64,000 nucleotides of DNA from Oscillibacter sp. 1-3 (GTDB lineage Bacteria > Bacillota > Clostridia > Oscillospirales > Oscillospiraceae), in assembly GCF_000403435.2 (NCBI RefSeq), contig NZ_KE159703.1:1207495-1271494 (forward strand). The letters run 5' to 3'. The position numbers and the translations under genes were made by a program. Positions 34,936 through 44,271 of this stretch are shown piece by piece (positions within the stretch are counted from its first letter, which is position 1; each line of letters begins with the position of its first letter). The notes under the pieces are model-generated. The model was not told the DNA's origin. It searched no databases and saw only the letters and a list, made by a program, of their open reading frames with translations.

Positions 34936-35398
34936 CCCCTCCGCACCTCCTTCGATTTTTATACGGTTTGCAGAGCGCTCTGTAATGAATACTTTTCAAG
35001 GGGGGAAATTGCTGCAAAAAGTAAAAATATTTCCAAAAGACGATGTGCGGCCCCTGCTTCTGCCAAAGCAGGGGCCGCACACCTACAAGAAGGAAAGGAG
35101 AAACAAGCGCGGACTGCCGCGCACGGAAAAACAGGAGGAGGGGGCCCGCGCCGCAGGAGGGAGGCGAGGGCCCCGCCATACAGGGTAAGCTTACACAAAA
35201 TAAGAGCCAAAAGCGCAAACGTTTTCGGATGGAGAGAAAAGAAAACGTCCCGTCTCTGCTTCTGGAGTGATATTATTATGGGATAATGTGTGCAAAAAGT
35301 CAATACTCTTCCATCAAATTCCACATTCACCACAAAAAATAGAAAATAATGCTGTGCGCTTTCACGATATAAAGCGAAAGCGTTTGCGCAAAACGGCG
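34936..35398. other. Long leader region of the sigma gene, with promoter and hairpins
   Basis: No gene is present. On the minus strand TTGACT (35303-35298) and CATAAT (35280-35275) are separated by 17 bp, giving a start near 35267 and a leader of about 330 nt before the sigma gene. The leader contains a perfect 15-bp hairpin (35045-35080, arms GTGCGGCCCCTGCTT and its inverse) and the palindrome CAGAGCGCTCTG (34971-34982). Confidence 0.55.
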
Positions 35399-35431
35399 AA
35401 AAAACCGCCCCGGCAGGGGCGGCGGGGCGGT
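35399..35431 (-). terminator. Terminator of the MATE gene
   Basis: ACCGCCCC and GGGGCGGT pair, and the minus strand ends with TTTTTT. The stem reaches into the MATE stop codon. Confidence 0.85.
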
Positions 35432-36771
35432 CAGGACATCTCTTTCAGGGCCTTTATGGAGAGGGGGATGGCGCAGAGGACCGCCAGACAGTCGGCCACG
35501 GACTGGGTGATCTGGACGCCCACCAGACCAAAGCAGTGGGAGAGGAGATAGATCAGGGGGATGAAGAAGATTCCCTGCCGGGCCATGGCCATGAAGGTGG
35601 CGGAGCCGGTTTTGCCGATGGTCTGGAGCATCATGTTGCTCATGACGGTCCAGCCGGTGGTGAAGAAGGTGACGCACTGGAAGCGCAGAGCCGCCGCGCC
35701 GCAGGCGATGACCTCCGGGTCATCCCGGAACAGGGCGATGAGCCGGGGAGCGAAGATAAAGCCCAGAGCGCTGACCGCCAGCAGAAACACGGTGGAGGAC
35801 TTGACGCAGAACCAGAAGCCGTCCTTCACCCGCTGGTAGAGCTTCGCGCCGTAGTTGAAGCCGCACACCGGCTGGAAGCCCTGACCGAAGCCGATCATGG
35901 CGGAGCCGCCGAACATGGTGATGCGCTGGACCACGCCCATGGCGGCGATGGCGGCGTCCCCGTAGGGCCGGATGGCCCGGTTGAGGCAGATGGTGGCCAC
36001 ACTGGCAAGGCCCTGCCGGGCCAGGGAGGGCAGGCCCCCCTTGACAATCATCTCGTAGTAGGACCATTTCCGCTGGACCTGAGAGATGTGGATGTGCAGG
36101 TTGCCGCCCCGGGAACACCCGATCACCAGCAGGCAGAAACTGACGAACTGGCTGATGATGGTGGCCCAGGCCGCCCCGGCAACGCCCAGTCCGCAGGTGA
36201 AGATCAGCAGGGGGTCCAGGGCGATGTTCAGCACCGCGCCGCTGGCAATGCCCACCATGGCGTAGGCCGCGCTGCCCTGGTAGCGCAGCTGGTTGTTCAG
36301 CACCAGAGAGGAGGTCATCCAGGGCGCGCCGAAGAGGATGACCTGGAGATAGGCCTTGGTGTAGGGCAGGATAGTGGGGGTGGAGCCCAGCAGGGTGGCC
36401 AAAGGCTCCAGGAAGATCTGGCCCAGGACGCAGATCAGCGCGCCCGCCGCAATGGCGGAGAAGAAGCCGGTGGCCGCCATGTTGGAGGCCTCCTCAAAGT
36501 TCTGCCGCCCCAGCTCCCGGGAGATGAAGTTGCCGCTGCCGTGGCCGAAGAAGAAGCCCACGGCCTGGATGATGGCCATCAGGGAGAACACCACGCCCAC
36601 GGCGCCGGTGGCGCTGTTGCTCTTTAGCATTCCCACAAAAAAGGTGTCCGCCATGTTGTAAAAGGCGGTGACCAGCATACTGATGATACAGGGCAGGGCC
36701 AGGCGGCAGATCAGCGAGCTGACGGGGGTCTCCGTCAGCTGATGGAATTTTTGTTCCTGTTTTTCGTCCAT
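35431..36771 (-). CDS. MATE family efflux transporter
   Basis: The 446-residue membrane protein has about 12 helices and MATE signatures in both halves: RLALPCIISMLVTAFYNMADTFFVGML near the start, GAVLNIALDPLLIF in the middle and GFGQGFQPVCGFNYGAKLYQRVKDGF in the second half. It exports drugs or metabolites in exchange for Na+ or H+. The substrate is not predictable. It is a single gene with its own terminator. Confidence 0.93.
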   Translation of the reverse strand: MDEKQEQKFHQLTETPVSSLICRLALPCIISMLVTAFYNMADTFFVGMLKSNSATGAVGVVFSLMAIIQAVGFFFGHGSGNFISRELGRQNFEEASNMAATGFFSAIAAGALICVLGQIFLEPLATLLGSTPTILPYTKAYLQVILFGAPWMTSSLVLNNQLRYQGSAAYAMVGIASGAVLNIALDPLLIFTCGLGVAGAAWATIISQFVSFCLLVIGCSRGGNLHIHISQVQRKWSYYEMIVKGGLPSLARQGLASVATICLNRAIRPYGDAAIAAMGVVQRITMFGGSAMIGFGQGFQPVCGFNYGAKLYQRVKDGFWFCVKSSTVFLLAVSALGFIFAPRLIALFRDDPEVIACGAAALRFQCVTFFTTGWTVMSNMMLQTIGKTGSATFMAMARQGIFFIPLIYLLSHCFGLVGVQITQSVADCLAVLCAIPLSIKALKEMS

Positions 36772-37049
36772 AGGTTCCTCTTTTCTGTACGGGGGCCGCT
36801 CTGGGGCGGGCCCGGGCGCTTTTTTACAAAATTATAACACAGTTGGGAAAGCGGTGCAAAGAGTTTTTCGCAAAGACCCGGTGGCACATGAAGCCCTGGA
36901 GGCATAGGATGGGGTGTATCCGGGAGACGCCGGATCGGGTTTCCGCACGAATGCGGGGACCATACATTTGACCAGAGCCAGTTTGCCCGCCGCCGCGGCG
37001 GCCGGCGCAAAATATGGCATATTCTATTTAAGGAAATGAGGGAGCTTCT

Positions 37050-37385
37050 TTGCGCATCAATGAAGTTTATGAGCATACGCCGCTCCAGCCCTGTCCGCCG
37101 GAGGAGCCCTGCCCGCCCGCCGGCTGCAATAAAGTGGCTACCCAGTGCGTGGATATTGCCGCGCCCCTGACCCTGAACCCCACCGCCGTCATGGGGACGC
37201 CCACGGTGACGTGCCAGGGCAGTCCCTGTGTCACCTGCACCACTGATTGCGGCGGCACCAGCTGCACGCTGACCTTCAAGCAGCAGGTCTGCGTATCCGT
37301 GCCGATCCGCTATGGCGTGACCATGGCCAGCGGCGAGCCCAGCATCGAGTGTACCGATGAGGGCTGCTGCTGCAGCTGCTGCTGA
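37050..37385 (+). CDS. Cys-rich small protein ending CCCSCC, possible spore-coat protein
   Basis: The 111-residue product has 16 Cys, several in PC or TC pairs, a Thr/Pro-rich middle and the C terminus CTDEGCCCSCC. It has no signal peptide. The start is a TTG with GAGGGAG upstream; nearby ATGs are in another frame. No family is recognised. Cys-rich proteins of this kind occur in clostridial spore coats, and the upstream CATATTCTA (37018-37026) fits the sigma-K -10 pattern CATANNNTA, but there is no clear -35. The role is speculative. The 278 bp upstream hold no gene. Confidence 0.75.
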   Translation: MRINEVYEHTPLQPCPPEEPCPPAGCNKVATQCVDIAAPLTLNPTAVMGTPTVTCQGSPCVTCTTDCGGTSCTLTFKQQVCVSVPIRYGVTMASGEPSIECTDEGCCCSCC

Positions 37386-37390
37386 GAGAG

Positions 37391-37424
37391 AACGCCCCTG
37401 CCGGACATCCGGCAGGGGCGTTTT
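37391..37424 (+). terminator. Terminator of the Cys-rich gene
   Basis: ACGCCCCTGCCGGA and TCCGGCAGGGGCGT form a perfect 14-bp stem followed by TTTT. Confidence 0.92.
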
Positions 37425-37430
37425 TGTGAA

Positions 37431-38615
37431 TTACCGCAGCAGGGCCCGCATGACGGCCTGGTCGCTCTCGCAGGCCAGATACAGCTGCTCCAGCTCGATG
37501 TACTCGCCGTCGGTATGGGCCAGATTCTCCCGGGAGGGACCCAGGCCCACGGTGGGAATGCCCGCCTCGCCGGCGTAGTGGCTGCCGTTGGTGCAGAAGC
37601 TGTACTGGGTCACCCGCACCTCACGGCCCATGGCCCGCAGCTCCGACAGGATGCTTTGGACAAAGGCGTCCTCCTCGCTGTACAGCCAGGCGGGGAAGAA
37701 CCGCCGTCCCCGGATGGAGGCCCCGGTATAACAGGCCTCCTGCCCCTCGGCGTAGGAGACCCTGGCCCGGAGGCTGGGGTCTTCCGCCGCGAGGCGCTTC
37801 AGCAGGGCCTGAATGGGGGCCAGGACGCTCTCCTCCGTCTCCCCGGGCAGCAGGCGGCGGTCATAGGTGGCCCGGCAGCGGGAGGGCACTACAGACGCGC
37901 CGGGATAGGGGGAGGACTTGATGTCCGTCAGCTCCAGGATTCCTTTGCCCAGCACCGGGTGCTCCGGACAGGGCAGCCGGCGGACAGCCTCCGCTACCTT
38001 GCACATGGCGTAGACCGCGTTGACGCCCTTCTCCGGGTTGGCGGAGTGAGCAGGAACGCCGAAGGTCTCCACCACGATCTCCGCCCGGCCCCGCTGGCCG
38101 ATTTTCAGATCGCATTGGGACGCCTCGCCGATGACCACATAGTCGGGACGGACGATGCGGCTGACGCTCCGGGCGGCCACGCCCTCGAAGCACTCCTCAT
38201 GGACGGTGCCCGCGATATAGATCTCCCCGGGAAAGTCCCGGTTTTGGTCCTGGGCAAAGAAGCGGGCGGCGGCGGTGAAGGCCGCCACAGAGCCCTTCAT
38301 GTCCGAGGTGCCCCGGCCATACATCCGTCCTTCAACAATCTCGCAGCCGTAGGGGTCGTGGGTCCAAGCGGCGGGATCGGCCACGGGGACGGTGTCCAGA
38401 TGCCCGTCAAAGAGCAACCTGGGGCCGGGGCGGTTCCCGGCGATCTTCCCGATGACGCTGCCGAACTCGTCCACGGTCACCTGGTCAAAGCCGCTGCTTC
38501 GCATATACCGCTCCAGCGCCCCGGCGGCCTCCGCCTCATGGCCGGACTCGCTCCTCCGGGCCACCAGGGCCCGGGTCAGCTCAATCAGTTCCTCTTTTCT
38601 CTCCTCGCACAGCAT
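37431..38615 (-). CDS. M20-family peptidase/deacylase (YgeY-like hydrolase)
   Basis: The 394-residue protein has the dinuclear zinc site of M20 enzymes: LLFDGHLDTVPV, YGRGTSDMKGSVA, the catalytic Glu pair in TVHEECFEG, VIGEAS, and a late His in LAHTDGEYI. The long match to the YgeY group suggests a hydrolase linked in other bacteria to selenium or purine catabolism, but no such genes are nearby. The start at 38615 is the first residue of the normal N terminus. It shares its terminator region with the Cys-rich gene on the other strand. Confidence 0.88.
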   Translation of the reverse strand: MLCEERKEELIELTRALVARRSESGHEAEAAGALERYMRSSGFDQVTVDEFGSVIGKIAGNRPGPRLLFDGHLDTVPVADPAAWTHDPYGCEIVEGRMYGRGTSDMKGSVAAFTAAARFFAQDQNRDFPGEIYIAGTVHEECFEGVAARSVSRIVRPDYVVIGEASQCDLKIGQRGRAEIVVETFGVPAHSANPEKGVNAVYAMCKVAEAVRRLPCPEHPVLGKGILELTDIKSSPYPGASVVPSRCRATYDRRLLPGETEESVLAPIQALLKRLAAEDPSLRARVSYAEGQEACYTGASIRGRRFFPAWLYSEEDAFVQSILSELRAMGREVRVTQYSFCTNGSHYAGEAGIPTVGLGPSRENLAHTDGEYIELEQLYLACESDQAVMRALLR

Positions 38616-38766
38616 GGCGGAAGTCTCCTCTCCACAACAGAGTTGAAACAAGTTTCTGGTCTCTATATTAAAGCTCTTTTTCCCTGCCGTCAACCGTCCA
38701 TATTCCGACCTCTTTTTTCCGGGGACCTGCCCTATAATAGCCCCATCGGACAAAGGGGGCGGGGCC

Positions 38767-39864
38767 GTGACGGTGGTCTATGTGGACAGCGTATTCGTTC
38801 TCAATACGGTGATGGATTACCTGCTGCTGGTGGTGACGGGCCGGCTGGCGGGAGTTCCTCTTCGGCGGAGGCGGTACATATTGGCGGCGCTGGCCGGCGG
38901 GATCTATGCCGTGGCGGTGTTCCTGCCGGGGTGCGGCTTTCTGGCCTCCGCGCCGGTGAAGCTGGCGGCGGGGACGCTGATGGCCCTGGCGGCCTTCGGC
39001 GGGGAGACGCGGTTTTTCCGGCTGGCGCTGCTGCTTCTGGCTGTCTCCAGCGCCATGGCCGGATGCGTGCTGGCCCTGGGACTGCTGGCAGGAAGCCGGG
39101 TGCCGGTGGTGAACGGCGTCTTTTACACTGACGTGGACGCCAAGGTTTTGCTGGTCGCGGCGGCGGCGGCCTATACAGTGCTGGCGGTGGTGTTCCGGGC
39201 CTCGGCCCGGCACGGCATGGCCGGCCGTCTGCTGCCGGTGCGGGCAGGCCTTGGCGGCCGCACCGCGGCCCTGACGGCCCTGTGGGACACGGGAAACGCC
39301 CTGCGGGAGCCCGGAGGCGGGGAGGCGGTGCTGGTGGCGGCTCCGGGCGCTCTGGACGGCCTTCTGCCGCCGGAGGCGCGGAGGCTGGCGACGGCGGAGC
39401 GCCTGCGGTCCCCGGCGGACATGCTGGAGCCCCTGCGGCGGGCCTCGCCGGAGCTGCGGCCCCGTCTGCTGCCCTACCGCGCAGTAGGGGCGGGAGGGCT
39501 GCTGCTGGCGGTGCGGCTGGACTGGGCGGAGATCGGCGGTCGGCGATACGCCGGACTGACGGCGGCGCTGTCGCCCACGGCCCTGGGAGACGGATACACG
39601 GCCCTGTGGGGCGGCGAGATCGGAAAAGGAGGAGACTATGGAAGCGTTGCGAAAAAGTCTTTCAGGACTGTTGGAGCTGCTGCGGCGATGGGGGCTGCTG
39701 CCGGAGGCGGAGATCCACTACATCGGCGGAAGCGACACCCTGCCGCCCCCCCTGAGCCGGGAGCGGGAGGCGGAACTGGTGGGGCGCCTCGAGGACGAGG
39801 AGGCCCGGAAGGAGCTCATCGAGCACAACCTGCGGCTGGTGGTATACATCGCCCGCCGGTTTGA
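38767..39864 (+). CDS. spoIIGA: Sigma-E processing peptidase SpoIIGA
   Basis: The 365-residue frame begins with five N-terminal membrane helices ([21 protein letters not shown] and on to about 140) followed by an aspartic-protease-like domain with ALWDTGN (Asp174). SpoIIGA removes the pro-sequence of sigma E in the mother cell. The start is GTG after GGGGGCGG. There is no stop codon before sigE: the last 75 or so codons read through the start of sigE in another frame and look non-natural ([16 protein letters not shown]). The usual length is about 290-310. TATAAT lies at 38733-38738. Confidence 0.88.
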   Translation: MTVVYVDSVFVLNTVMDYLLLVVTGRLAGVPLRRRRYILAALAGGIYAVAVFLPGCGFLASAPVKLAAGTLMALAAFGGETRFFRLALLLLAVSSAMAGCVLALGLLAGSRVPVVNGVFYTDVDAKVLLVAAAAAYTVLAVVFRASARHGMAGRLLPVRAGLGGRTAALTALWDTGNALREPGGGEAVLVAAPGALDGLLPPEARRLATAERLRSPADMLEPLRRASPELRPRLLPYRAVGAGGLLLAVRLDWAEIGGRRYAGLTAALSPTALGDGYTALWGGEIGKGGDYGSVAKKSFRTVGAAAAMGAAAGGGDPLHRRKRHPAAPPEPGAGGGTGGAPRGRGGPEGAHRAQPAAGGIHRPPV

Positions 39865-40351
39865 GAACACGGGCATCAACATCGAGGATCTGATCTCCAT
39901 TGGCACGATCGGCCTCATCAAGGCGGTGGGGACCTACCGGGCGGACAAGAACATCAAGCTGGCCACCTACGCCTCCCGGTGCATCGAGAACGAAATTTTG
40001 ATGTACCTGCGGAAAAACGCCAACCGCAAGGGGGAGGTCTCCTTTGACGAGCCGCTGAACACGGACTGGGACGGCAACGAACTGCTGCTCTCCGACGTGC
40101 TGGGCACGGAGGAGGACACGGTGATGCGTCCCATTGAGGAGGATGTGGAACGGAGTCTGCTGGCGGCGGCCATCAACGCCCTGTCCCCCCGGGAAAAGCA
40201 GATCATCACCATGCGCTTCGGCCTGGGCGGCGGCCGGGAGCAGACCCAGAAGGAGGTGGCGGACCAGCTGGGCATCTCCCAGAGCTACATCTCGCGCCTG
40301 GAAAAGCGAATCATCTCCCGGCTGAAAAAGGAGATCCTGCGCATGAGCTGA
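39638..40351 (+). CDS. sigE: RNA polymerase sporulation sigma factor E
   Basis: The 237-residue protein has the N-terminal pro-sequence (first about 30 residues), region 2 ([56 protein letters not shown]) and region 4 ([42 protein letters not shown]). It is the early mother-cell sigma factor, made as a pro-protein and cleaved by SpoIIGA. The start has AAAGGAGGAG upstream and lies inside the spoIIGA frame. Confidence 0.96.
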   Translation: MEALRKSLSGLLELLRRWGLLPEAEIHYIGGSDTLPPPLSREREAELVGRLEDEEARKELIEHNLRLVVYIARRFENTGINIEDLISIGTIGLIKAVGTYRADKNIKLATYASRCIENEILMYLRKNANRKGEVSFDEPLNTDWDGNELLLSDVLGTEEDTVMRPIEEDVERSLLAAAINALSPREKQIITMRFGLGGGREQTQKEVADQLGISQSYISRLEKRIISRLKKEILRMS

Positions 40352-40420
40352 ACCGGGGGCGGGAGCAGGGGGCGGGAGCAGGGGCAGAGCCCCGCCTCTG
40401 CAAAGCCAAGCGCAAGCCCC

Positions 40421-40449
40421 TTGCAATTTCCGGCGGGATTCTGTATAAT
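40421..40449 (+). promoter_or_regulatory. Promoter of glnS
   Basis: TTGCAA and TATAAT are spaced by 17 bp and end 47 bp before the glnS start codon. Confidence 0.8.
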
Positions 40450-40496
40450 ATAGCCCTATGCAAAAAATCCTGCTGCAAGCAAGGGAGGAAATACAC

Positions 40497-42194
40497 ATGG
40501 CAGAGGACGTGAAAACCACCCGGGAGGAGGCGGCGGAGGGCCGCAATTTCATCCACGCCTTTATCGAGGAGGACATCGCCCCCGGCGGACAGTACGAGGG
40601 GATGACCGTCCATACCCGTTTTCCGCCGGAGCCCAACGGCTACCTGCACATCGGCCACTGCAAGGCCCTGACCATCGACTTCGGCACCGCGGAGAAGTAC
40701 GGCGGACTGTGCAACCTGCGGATGGACGACACCAACCCCACCAAGGAGGACGAGGAGTTCGTGGAGGCCATCAAGGAGGACATCCACTGGCTGGGCTTCG
40801 ACTGGGGGGACCGGTTTTTCTACGGCTCGGACTACTTTGAGGAGGACTACCGCCAGGCGGTGGGTCTCATCAAAAAGGGCCTTGCCTACGTGTGCCAGCT
40901 GAGCCCGGAGGAGTTCAAGGAGTACCGGGGCAGCGTGGGCGTGCCCGCCCGCAGCCCATACCGGGACCGTCCCATTGAGGAGAGCCTGGACCTCTTTGAG
41001 CGGATGAGAAACGGCGAGTTCCCCGACGGGGCCATGACATTGCGGGCCAAGATTGACCTGGCCTCCGGCAACTTCAACATGCGGGACCCGGTGATCTACC
41101 GCATCAACCACCTGCCCCACCACCGCTACGGGGATAAGTGGTGCATCTACCCCATGTACGACTTCGCCCACCCCATTCAGGACGCCCTGGAGGGCATCAC
41201 CCACAGCCTGTGCTCGCTGGAGTTTGAGAACCACCGGCCCCTGTACAACTGGGTGGTGGACAACTGCGACCTGCCCGCCAAGCCCCGGCAGATCGAGTTT
41301 GCCCGCCTGGGCATCGACCACACGGTGATGAGCAAGCGCAAGCTCCGCCGCCTTGTGGAGGAGGGCCGGGTCTCCGGCTGGGATGATCCCCGGATGCCAA
41401 CCCTCTGCGGCCTGCGCCGCCGGGGCTACACCCCCCGGTCCATCCGGAACTTCTGCGAGCGCATCGGCGTGGCTAAGTCCGCCAACATCGTGGAGTACGG
41501 CTTTTTGGAGCACTGCCTGCGGGAGGATCTGAACGAGACGGCGGAGCGGGTCATGGCCGTCCTGCGGCCCATCAAGCTGACCATCACCAACTACCCCGAG
41601 GGCAAGACGGAGACGGTGACGGTGGAGAATAACCCCGTGGACCCCGCCGCCGGCACCCGGGAGGTGGCCTTCTCCAGAACGCTCTGGATTGAGGCTGACG
41701 ACTTTCTGGAGACCCCCGTGCCCAAGTACAAGCGCCTCTACCCCGGCGGCCCGGAGTGCCGCTTGAAGGGGGCGTACCTCATCACCTGCACCGGCTGCGT
41801 GAAGGACGAGAGCGGGAACGTGACAGAGGTCTTGTGCGAGTACGACCCGGCCAGCCGGGGCGGCGACCCCGCCGACGGCCGGAAGGTGAAGGGGGCCACC
41901 ATCCACTGGGTGGACGCCCAGACCGCGGTGGACGCGGAGGCGCGGCTGTACGACAACCTGTTTGCCGACGAGGCCCCCGACGCGGCGGACAAGGACTTCA
42001 TCGACTGCCTGAACCCCAACTCCCTGGAGGTCCTCACCGGCTGCAAGGTGGAGGCCGGCCTTGCGGAGGCCGCGGCCCCCGCCGGGTTCCAGTTCATGCG
42101 GCTGGGGTACTTCTGCCTGGACAACAAGGACTCTAGGCCGGGGCATCTGGTGTTCAACCGCAGCGTGAGCTTGAAGGACAGCTTTAAGAAATAA
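40497..42194 (+). CDS. glnS: Glutaminyl-tRNA synthetase
   Basis: The 565-residue protein is a class I synthetase with FPPEPNGYLHIGHCKA (HIGH motif), LRMDDTNPTKE, and the KMSKS-like VMSKRKL. The C-terminal beta-barrel anticodon-binding domains run from about 340. It charges tRNA-Gln directly, so this organism can make Gln-tRNA without the amidotransferase route. GlnRS is the non-discriminating-derived form widespread in gamma-proteobacteria and some clostridia. Start at 40497 after AGGGAGG. Confidence 0.96.
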   Translation: MAEDVKTTREEAAEGRNFIHAFIEEDIAPGGQYEGMTVHTRFPPEPNGYLHIGHCKALTIDFGTAEKYGGLCNLRMDDTNPTKEDEEFVEAIKEDIHWLGFDWGDRFFYGSDYFEEDYRQAVGLIKKGLAYVCQLSPEEFKEYRGSVGVPARSPYRDRPIEESLDLFERMRNGEFPDGAMTLRAKIDLASGNFNMRDPVIYRINHLPHHRYGDKWCIYPMYDFAHPIQDALEGITHSLCSLEFENHRPLYNWVVDNCDLPAKPRQIEFARLGIDHTVMSKRKLRRLVEEGRVSGWDDPRMPTLCGLRRRGYTPRSIRNFCERIGVAKSANIVEYGFLEHCLREDLNETAERVMAVLRPIKLTITNYPEGKTETVTVENNPVDPAAGTREVAFSRTLWIEADDFLETPVPKYKRLYPGGPECRLKGAYLITCTGCVKDESGNVTEVLCEYDPASRGGDPADGRKVKGATIHWVDAQTAVDAEARLYDNLFADEAPDAADKDFIDCLNPNSLEVLTGCKVEAGLAEAAAPAGFQFMRLGYFCLDNKDSRPGHLVFNRSVSLKDSFKK

Positions 42195-42200
42195 AAGCAA

Positions 42201-42232
42201 ACGCCCGGAGCGTGATACGCTCCGGGCGTTTT
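42201..42232 (+). terminator. Terminator of glnS
   Basis: ACGCCCGGAGCGT and ACGCTCCGGGCGT form a perfect 13-bp stem followed by TTT. Confidence 0.9.
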
Positions 42233-42236
42233 GATA

Positions 42237-42252
42237 TTTTTCAAACAAGGCC
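42237..42252. repeat. Isolated end of the MITE-like repeat
   Basis: TTTTTCAAACAAGGCC is identical to the right terminus of the two full elements but the internal sequence is missing. It is probably the scar of a deleted or decayed copy. Confidence 0.6.
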
Positions 42253-42310
42253 TGGGCAAAGAAGAATTTGAAGCCAGATCTACGATATTTATTGCGCCGC
42301 ATGACGGGGC

Positions 42311-43840
42311 TCAGTAGGAAGAATGCCTTCGGTTCTGATCCATTGCAGCGATCCTCTGCATTTCCGCGTCCGTCAGCGCAAAGTCGAAGATCTCAAAATT
42401 TTCCTGGATGTGAGCCTCGCTGCTGGAGCCGGGGATGGCGATGTTGCCCGCCTGGAGATGCCAGCGCAGAAGGACCTGTGCGGGGGTCTTGCCGTGAGCC
42501 GCCGCGATGGAGGAGATCGTGCTGTCGTTGAACAGCTCCTGGGTGTGGCCGCGTCCGCCCAGGGGATACCAGGATTCCAGGACCGTCCCATACTGCTTGA
42601 GGTGCTCTTTCATAGCAGTACTCTGGTAGTGGGGGTGCGTCTCGTTCTGGAGCAGCGCCGGGGGAATGGCGGCAGCGTTCACCAGCCTGTCAAAATCGGC
42701 CGCCGTGTAGTAGTTGGAAAGACCGATGGAGCGGAGTTTGCCCTCGCTGACGGCCTGCTCCATCGCCTGATAGGCCCCCACATCGCTGCCGGGCTGGGAG
42801 TGGTGCAGGATCATCAGGTCAATATAGTCCAGGCCAAGCCGCCGCAGGGAGGCGTCAATGGCGGCAGCGCCGTTTTCATAATCGGAGGTCCACATTTTTG
42901 TGGTCACGAAGATTTCCCCCCGGGTCACAAGACCCTCGTCAATGGCCCTCCGGATGCCTCTGCCCACGCCCTCCTCGTTTCCATAGATGCGGGCCGTGTC
43001 GATGAGCCGGTAGCCGTCCCGCAGCGCCCAATAGACGGAGTTCTCCGCCTGTTCGCTGCTGAGTGTGTAAGTACCGATGCCCAGGATTGGCATTTCAATT
43101 CCGTTGTTCAACGTGACAGTCCCTTTTTCCAGGTCAAAATCTGTGCTGCGGCTCACTGAGTCCTGGCTGGAAATGCCGGAGGCGGTATCCTCAGACTGTG
43201 CATTGTCCGCGGGAGGCGTGACGGCTGTGCCGCGGGTGAGATACCGATGGAGGATTACCGCCACCTGCGCGCGGGTGGCTTGCCCCCGGGGGACGAAGCG
43301 GTTTCCATCCACGCCGCTGATAATGCCCTCAGCTCTTACCCAATCCACGGCCTGCCCCGCGTAGGAGGCGATGCTGGATTCATCCGCAAAGTCTGTGCCC
43401 CGCTCGGCCGCGGGACTGCCATCATACCGCCAGAGGATGGCGGCGGCCTGCTCACGGGTCACAGGGGCGTTGGAGCCAAAGAGCCGGCTTCCATAGCCGG
43501 AGATGATTCTGTTGGCGGACGCCCAATTCACAGCGCGGTTATAATACGCATCCGCCGGCACATCAGAAAAATCCGCATTTCCGGTGACCGCCGGGCTTCC
43601 TGCCGCCCGGTAGAGAACAGCGGCCAGCATAGCGCGGGTCATGACAGCGCTGGGGGAGAACGTATTGCCGGAGGTTCCGCTCATCATGCCATGATCCCGG
43701 CACCAGACGGCGGCCTCCGCATACCATGCCTCCGCCGGCACATCGGAAAAGCCGGTATCCGCCGCCATTGCGGGGATTGCCAAACCCGCGATCAGGGCAG
43801 CTGTTAAAATGAGCGAGTATAATCCTTTGAGGGTTTTCAC
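42311..43840 (-). CDS. Secreted SLH-domain / aldo-keto reductase fusion
   Basis: The 509-residue protein has a signal peptide (cleavage after AMA, about residue 26), three S-layer homology repeats (about 30-80, 90-140, 149-200), a Ser/Thr/Asp-rich linker and an aldo-keto reductase domain (about 234-509). The reductase has the full catalytic tetrad: Asp281 and Tyr286 (DTARIYGNE), Lys315 (TTKMW) and His346 (LHH). SLH repeats attach proteins to pyruvylated wall polymer. An NADPH-dependent reductase outside the cell would lack its usual cofactor supply, so its role is unclear. The downstream genes include two more aldo-keto reductases. Confidence 0.92.
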   Translation of the reverse strand: MKTLKGLYSLILTAALIAGLAIPAMAADTGFSDVPAEAWYAEAAVWCRDHGMMSGTSGNTFSPSAVMTRAMLAAVLYRAAGSPAVTGNADFSDVPADAYYNRAVNWASANRIISGYGSRLFGSNAPVTREQAAAILWRYDGSPAAERGTDFADESSIASYAGQAVDWVRAEGIISGVDGNRFVPRGQATRAQVAVILHRYLTRGTAVTPPADNAQSEDTASGISSQDSVSRSTDFDLEKGTVTLNNGIEMPILGIGTYTLSSEQAENSVYWALRDGYRLIDTARIYGNEEGVGRGIRRAIDEGLVTRGEIFVTTKMWTSDYENGAAAIDASLRRLGLDYIDLMILHHSQPGSDVGAYQAMEQAVSEGKLRSIGLSNYYTAADFDRLVNAAAIPPALLQNETHPHYQSTAMKEHLKQYGTVLESWYPLGGRGHTQELFNDSTISSIAAAHGKTPAQVLLRWHLQAGNIAIPGSSSEAHIQENFEIFDFALTDAEMQRIAAMDQNRRHSSY

Positions 43841-43886
43841 CGTCGATCCTCACTTTCAATTTAGACTCAGGTGCTGCATGATAAGA

Positions 43887-44240
43887 TCAGCAGTCCGCCC
43901 TGTCAGCGGCGCAGGCCAGCGGAACCACACAGTCCCCGCGGACTGCCGCCTCGGAAATTTCCAACAGCGCAGCCCCGTCCGGGAGGTATTCCGGCAAAAG
44001 CGCCGATGCGCTTTTCCAGCTGCTGCCGAAGCGTTTCCGCCGCACTGCCGGCAGATGAAGCTTCGGCCATATCATAGTTTGCCGTCAGATAGGCTTTGTA
44101 CAAATCGTCCCTTGGGAGAATGGAGGCTGTCTCTGCGGATGGCTTCCGCAATCCGCTGGACGCTCCGTGTCCGTGGTTCCGCTTTGCCCGCAGGCGGTCG
44201 GCAGAAGCGGCAGGCATGCGCCCAGAAGTTTGATGGCTGG
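43887..44240 (-). pseudogene. Decayed lipoprotein gene
   Basis: Pieces in different minus-strand frames together resemble one protein: a lipoprotein signal end (LLGACLPLLPTACG), then DDLYKAYLTANYDMAEASSAGSAAETLRQQLEKRIGA, then LLPEYLPDGAALLEISEAAVRGDCVVPLA. The frame shifts at least twice and no start codon is left. The family could not be named. It lies between two aldo-keto reductase genes and may once have belonged to their operon. Confidence 0.45.
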
Positions 44241-44271
44241 TTATTTCATATTTGGAATTCTTCTATGGCGG

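Noticed and set aside
40311..42302. A 663-codon minus-strand frame opposite glnS
   Set aside because: Antisense to a full glutaminyl-tRNA synthetase; no start signal and no domain.
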